Assembly (NCBI GenBank): GCA_022574185.1
Contig: JACZSM010000001.1
Span: forward strand, 124,001 to 188,000
DNA: 64,000 nucleotides
Direction of reading: 5' to 3'
From: Pseudomonadota bacterium
GTDB lineage: Bacteria > Pseudomonadota > Gammaproteobacteria > Steroidobacterales > Woeseiaceae
Positions 63,621 to 64,000 of the stretch are shown here, piece by piece; position 1 is the stretch's first letter, and every line of letters starts with the position of its first letter. The translations under genes and the position numbers were made by a program. The notes beneath the pieces are model-generated. The model was not told the DNA's origin, did no database searches, and saw only the letters and a list, made by a program, of their open reading frames with translations.

Positions 63621-64000
63621 TTAGCCCGTGTTCTGTAAGCCCTGCGCGATGCCATTAACACTCGCGAGCAACGCATCGAAGACTTCCCCGTCCTGACAAT
63701 CCGTTTCCCGCCAGCGGGCGAGCAGGTCAATCTGCATCAGGCTCATCGGGTCGACATAGGGATTGCGCAGCATGATCGCGCGCTGCAAGGTGCGGTCGCC
63801 CTCAAGCAAGGCTTCGTGCTCTGAATAATCAAGAATCAGTTCACGTGTCAGCTCATACTCCTTCTCGATGATAGGGAAGAATTTGTCGTGTAATTCCCCC
63901 GCCAATTCAGAGTAGAGGCGCGCTATGCCGAGATCGGCTTTGGCTAGAACCATCTCGACATCGGCCGTCAGGGCGCGCATGAAGTACCATTCCAGGAACA
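63621..64000 (-). CDS. ppc: Phosphoenolpyruvate carboxylase (3' end; 5' part beyond window)
   Basis: C-terminal 126 residues or so of PEP carboxylase, which carboxylates PEP to oxaloacetate. VEMVLAKADLGIARLYSEL, RNPYVDPMSLMQIDLLAR and the end NGIAQGLQNTG are diagnostic, the last being the conserved C-terminus. The frame is open through the window edge (reading FLEWYFMRAL before the first internal Met). Cotranscribed with the TraB-like gene just downstream. Confidence 0.95.
   Translation of the reverse strand, partial: FLEWYFMRALTADVEMVLAKADLGIARLYSELAGELHDKFFPIIEKEYELTRELILDYSEHEALLEGDRTLQRAIMLRNPYVDPMSLMQIDLLARWRETDCQDGEVFDALLASVNGIAQGLQNTG

Noticed and set aside
1-64000. CRISPR array, prophage, integrase, IS transposase, rRNA or tRNA
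   Set aside because: No regularly spaced repeats, phage or transposase proteins, or tRNA/rRNA cores were seen on either strand.

Overview
The window is an accessory-poor, housekeeping stretch of a gammaproteobacterial chromosome. Evidence for this is the gene order gmk-rpoZ-spoT-ridA-recG, yicC divergent from rph, ponA divergent from pilMNOPQ-aroK-aroB, dtd near tatABC, and divergent tesA/ybbAP. Moderate GC, POT and AbgT transporters, a TRAP system and an ACE-like M2 peptidase suggest a marine or sediment heterotroph. A Woeseia- or Steroidobacter-like lineage is my guess and cannot be proven here. I see no rRNA, tRNA, CRISPR array, prophage or complete insertion sequence.

Layout. 1-3.3 kb (+): end of an S41 carboxyl-terminal protease, YibQ-type deacetylase, a methyltransferase and a secreted six-Kazal protease inhibitor. 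3.4-10.3 kb (-): dtd, tatABC, POT peptide transporter, M2 peptidase lipoprotein, AbgT transporter. 10.3-10.7 kb: a GC-rich, hairpin-rich block ending in a terminator (candidate ncRNA), then an AT-rich stretch. 10.8-13.6 kb (+): TRAP solute receptor, a saccharopine-dehydrogenase-like gene and an amber-interrupted DUF2269 gene. 13.6-20.6 kb (-): uvrD, then trkA-trkH-dctQ-dctM nearly back to back. 20.9-24.3 kb (-): ECF sigma factor, probable anti-sigma factor, secreted Asp/Glu/His-rich protein and a TPR/beta-barrel outer-membrane protein. 24.4-29.8 kb: EamA exporter, ctaB and SURF1, bioC divergent from comF, ubiA. 29.8-36.6 kb (-): recG, ridA, spoT, rpoZ, gmk, yicC. 36.7-41.9 kb (+): PP2C phosphatase, rph, rdgB, hemW, a DnaA-box-bearing gap, rpmE, gltA. 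42-45.2 kb (-): nucleotidyltransferase-like gene and PBP1A. 45.7-55.6 kb (+): pilMNOPQ, aroK, aroB, dgt, pyrF, hemE. 55.6-62.7 kb: fadD and tesA (-), divergent ybbA-ybbP-nudix-ycgN and an iodotyrosine-deiodinase-like nitroreductase (+). 62.7-64 kb (-): TraB/TIKI-like protein and the 3' end of ppc.

Genes left of about 36.6 kb are mostly on the minus strand (26 of 35 by my count). Those to the right are mostly on the plus strand (21 of 27). Together with four DnaA-box matches and an AT-rich tract at 39.98-40.19 kb, this raises the possibility that a replication origin lies here; this is inference, and no skew was computed.

The most novel-looking items are the ECF-sigma/polyanion/TPR-barrel module, the possible origin, the unassigned structured RNA, a TAGGAG repeat that supplies the stop codons of five genes, and the deiodinase-like flavoprotein with its full Glu-Tyr-Lys lid.
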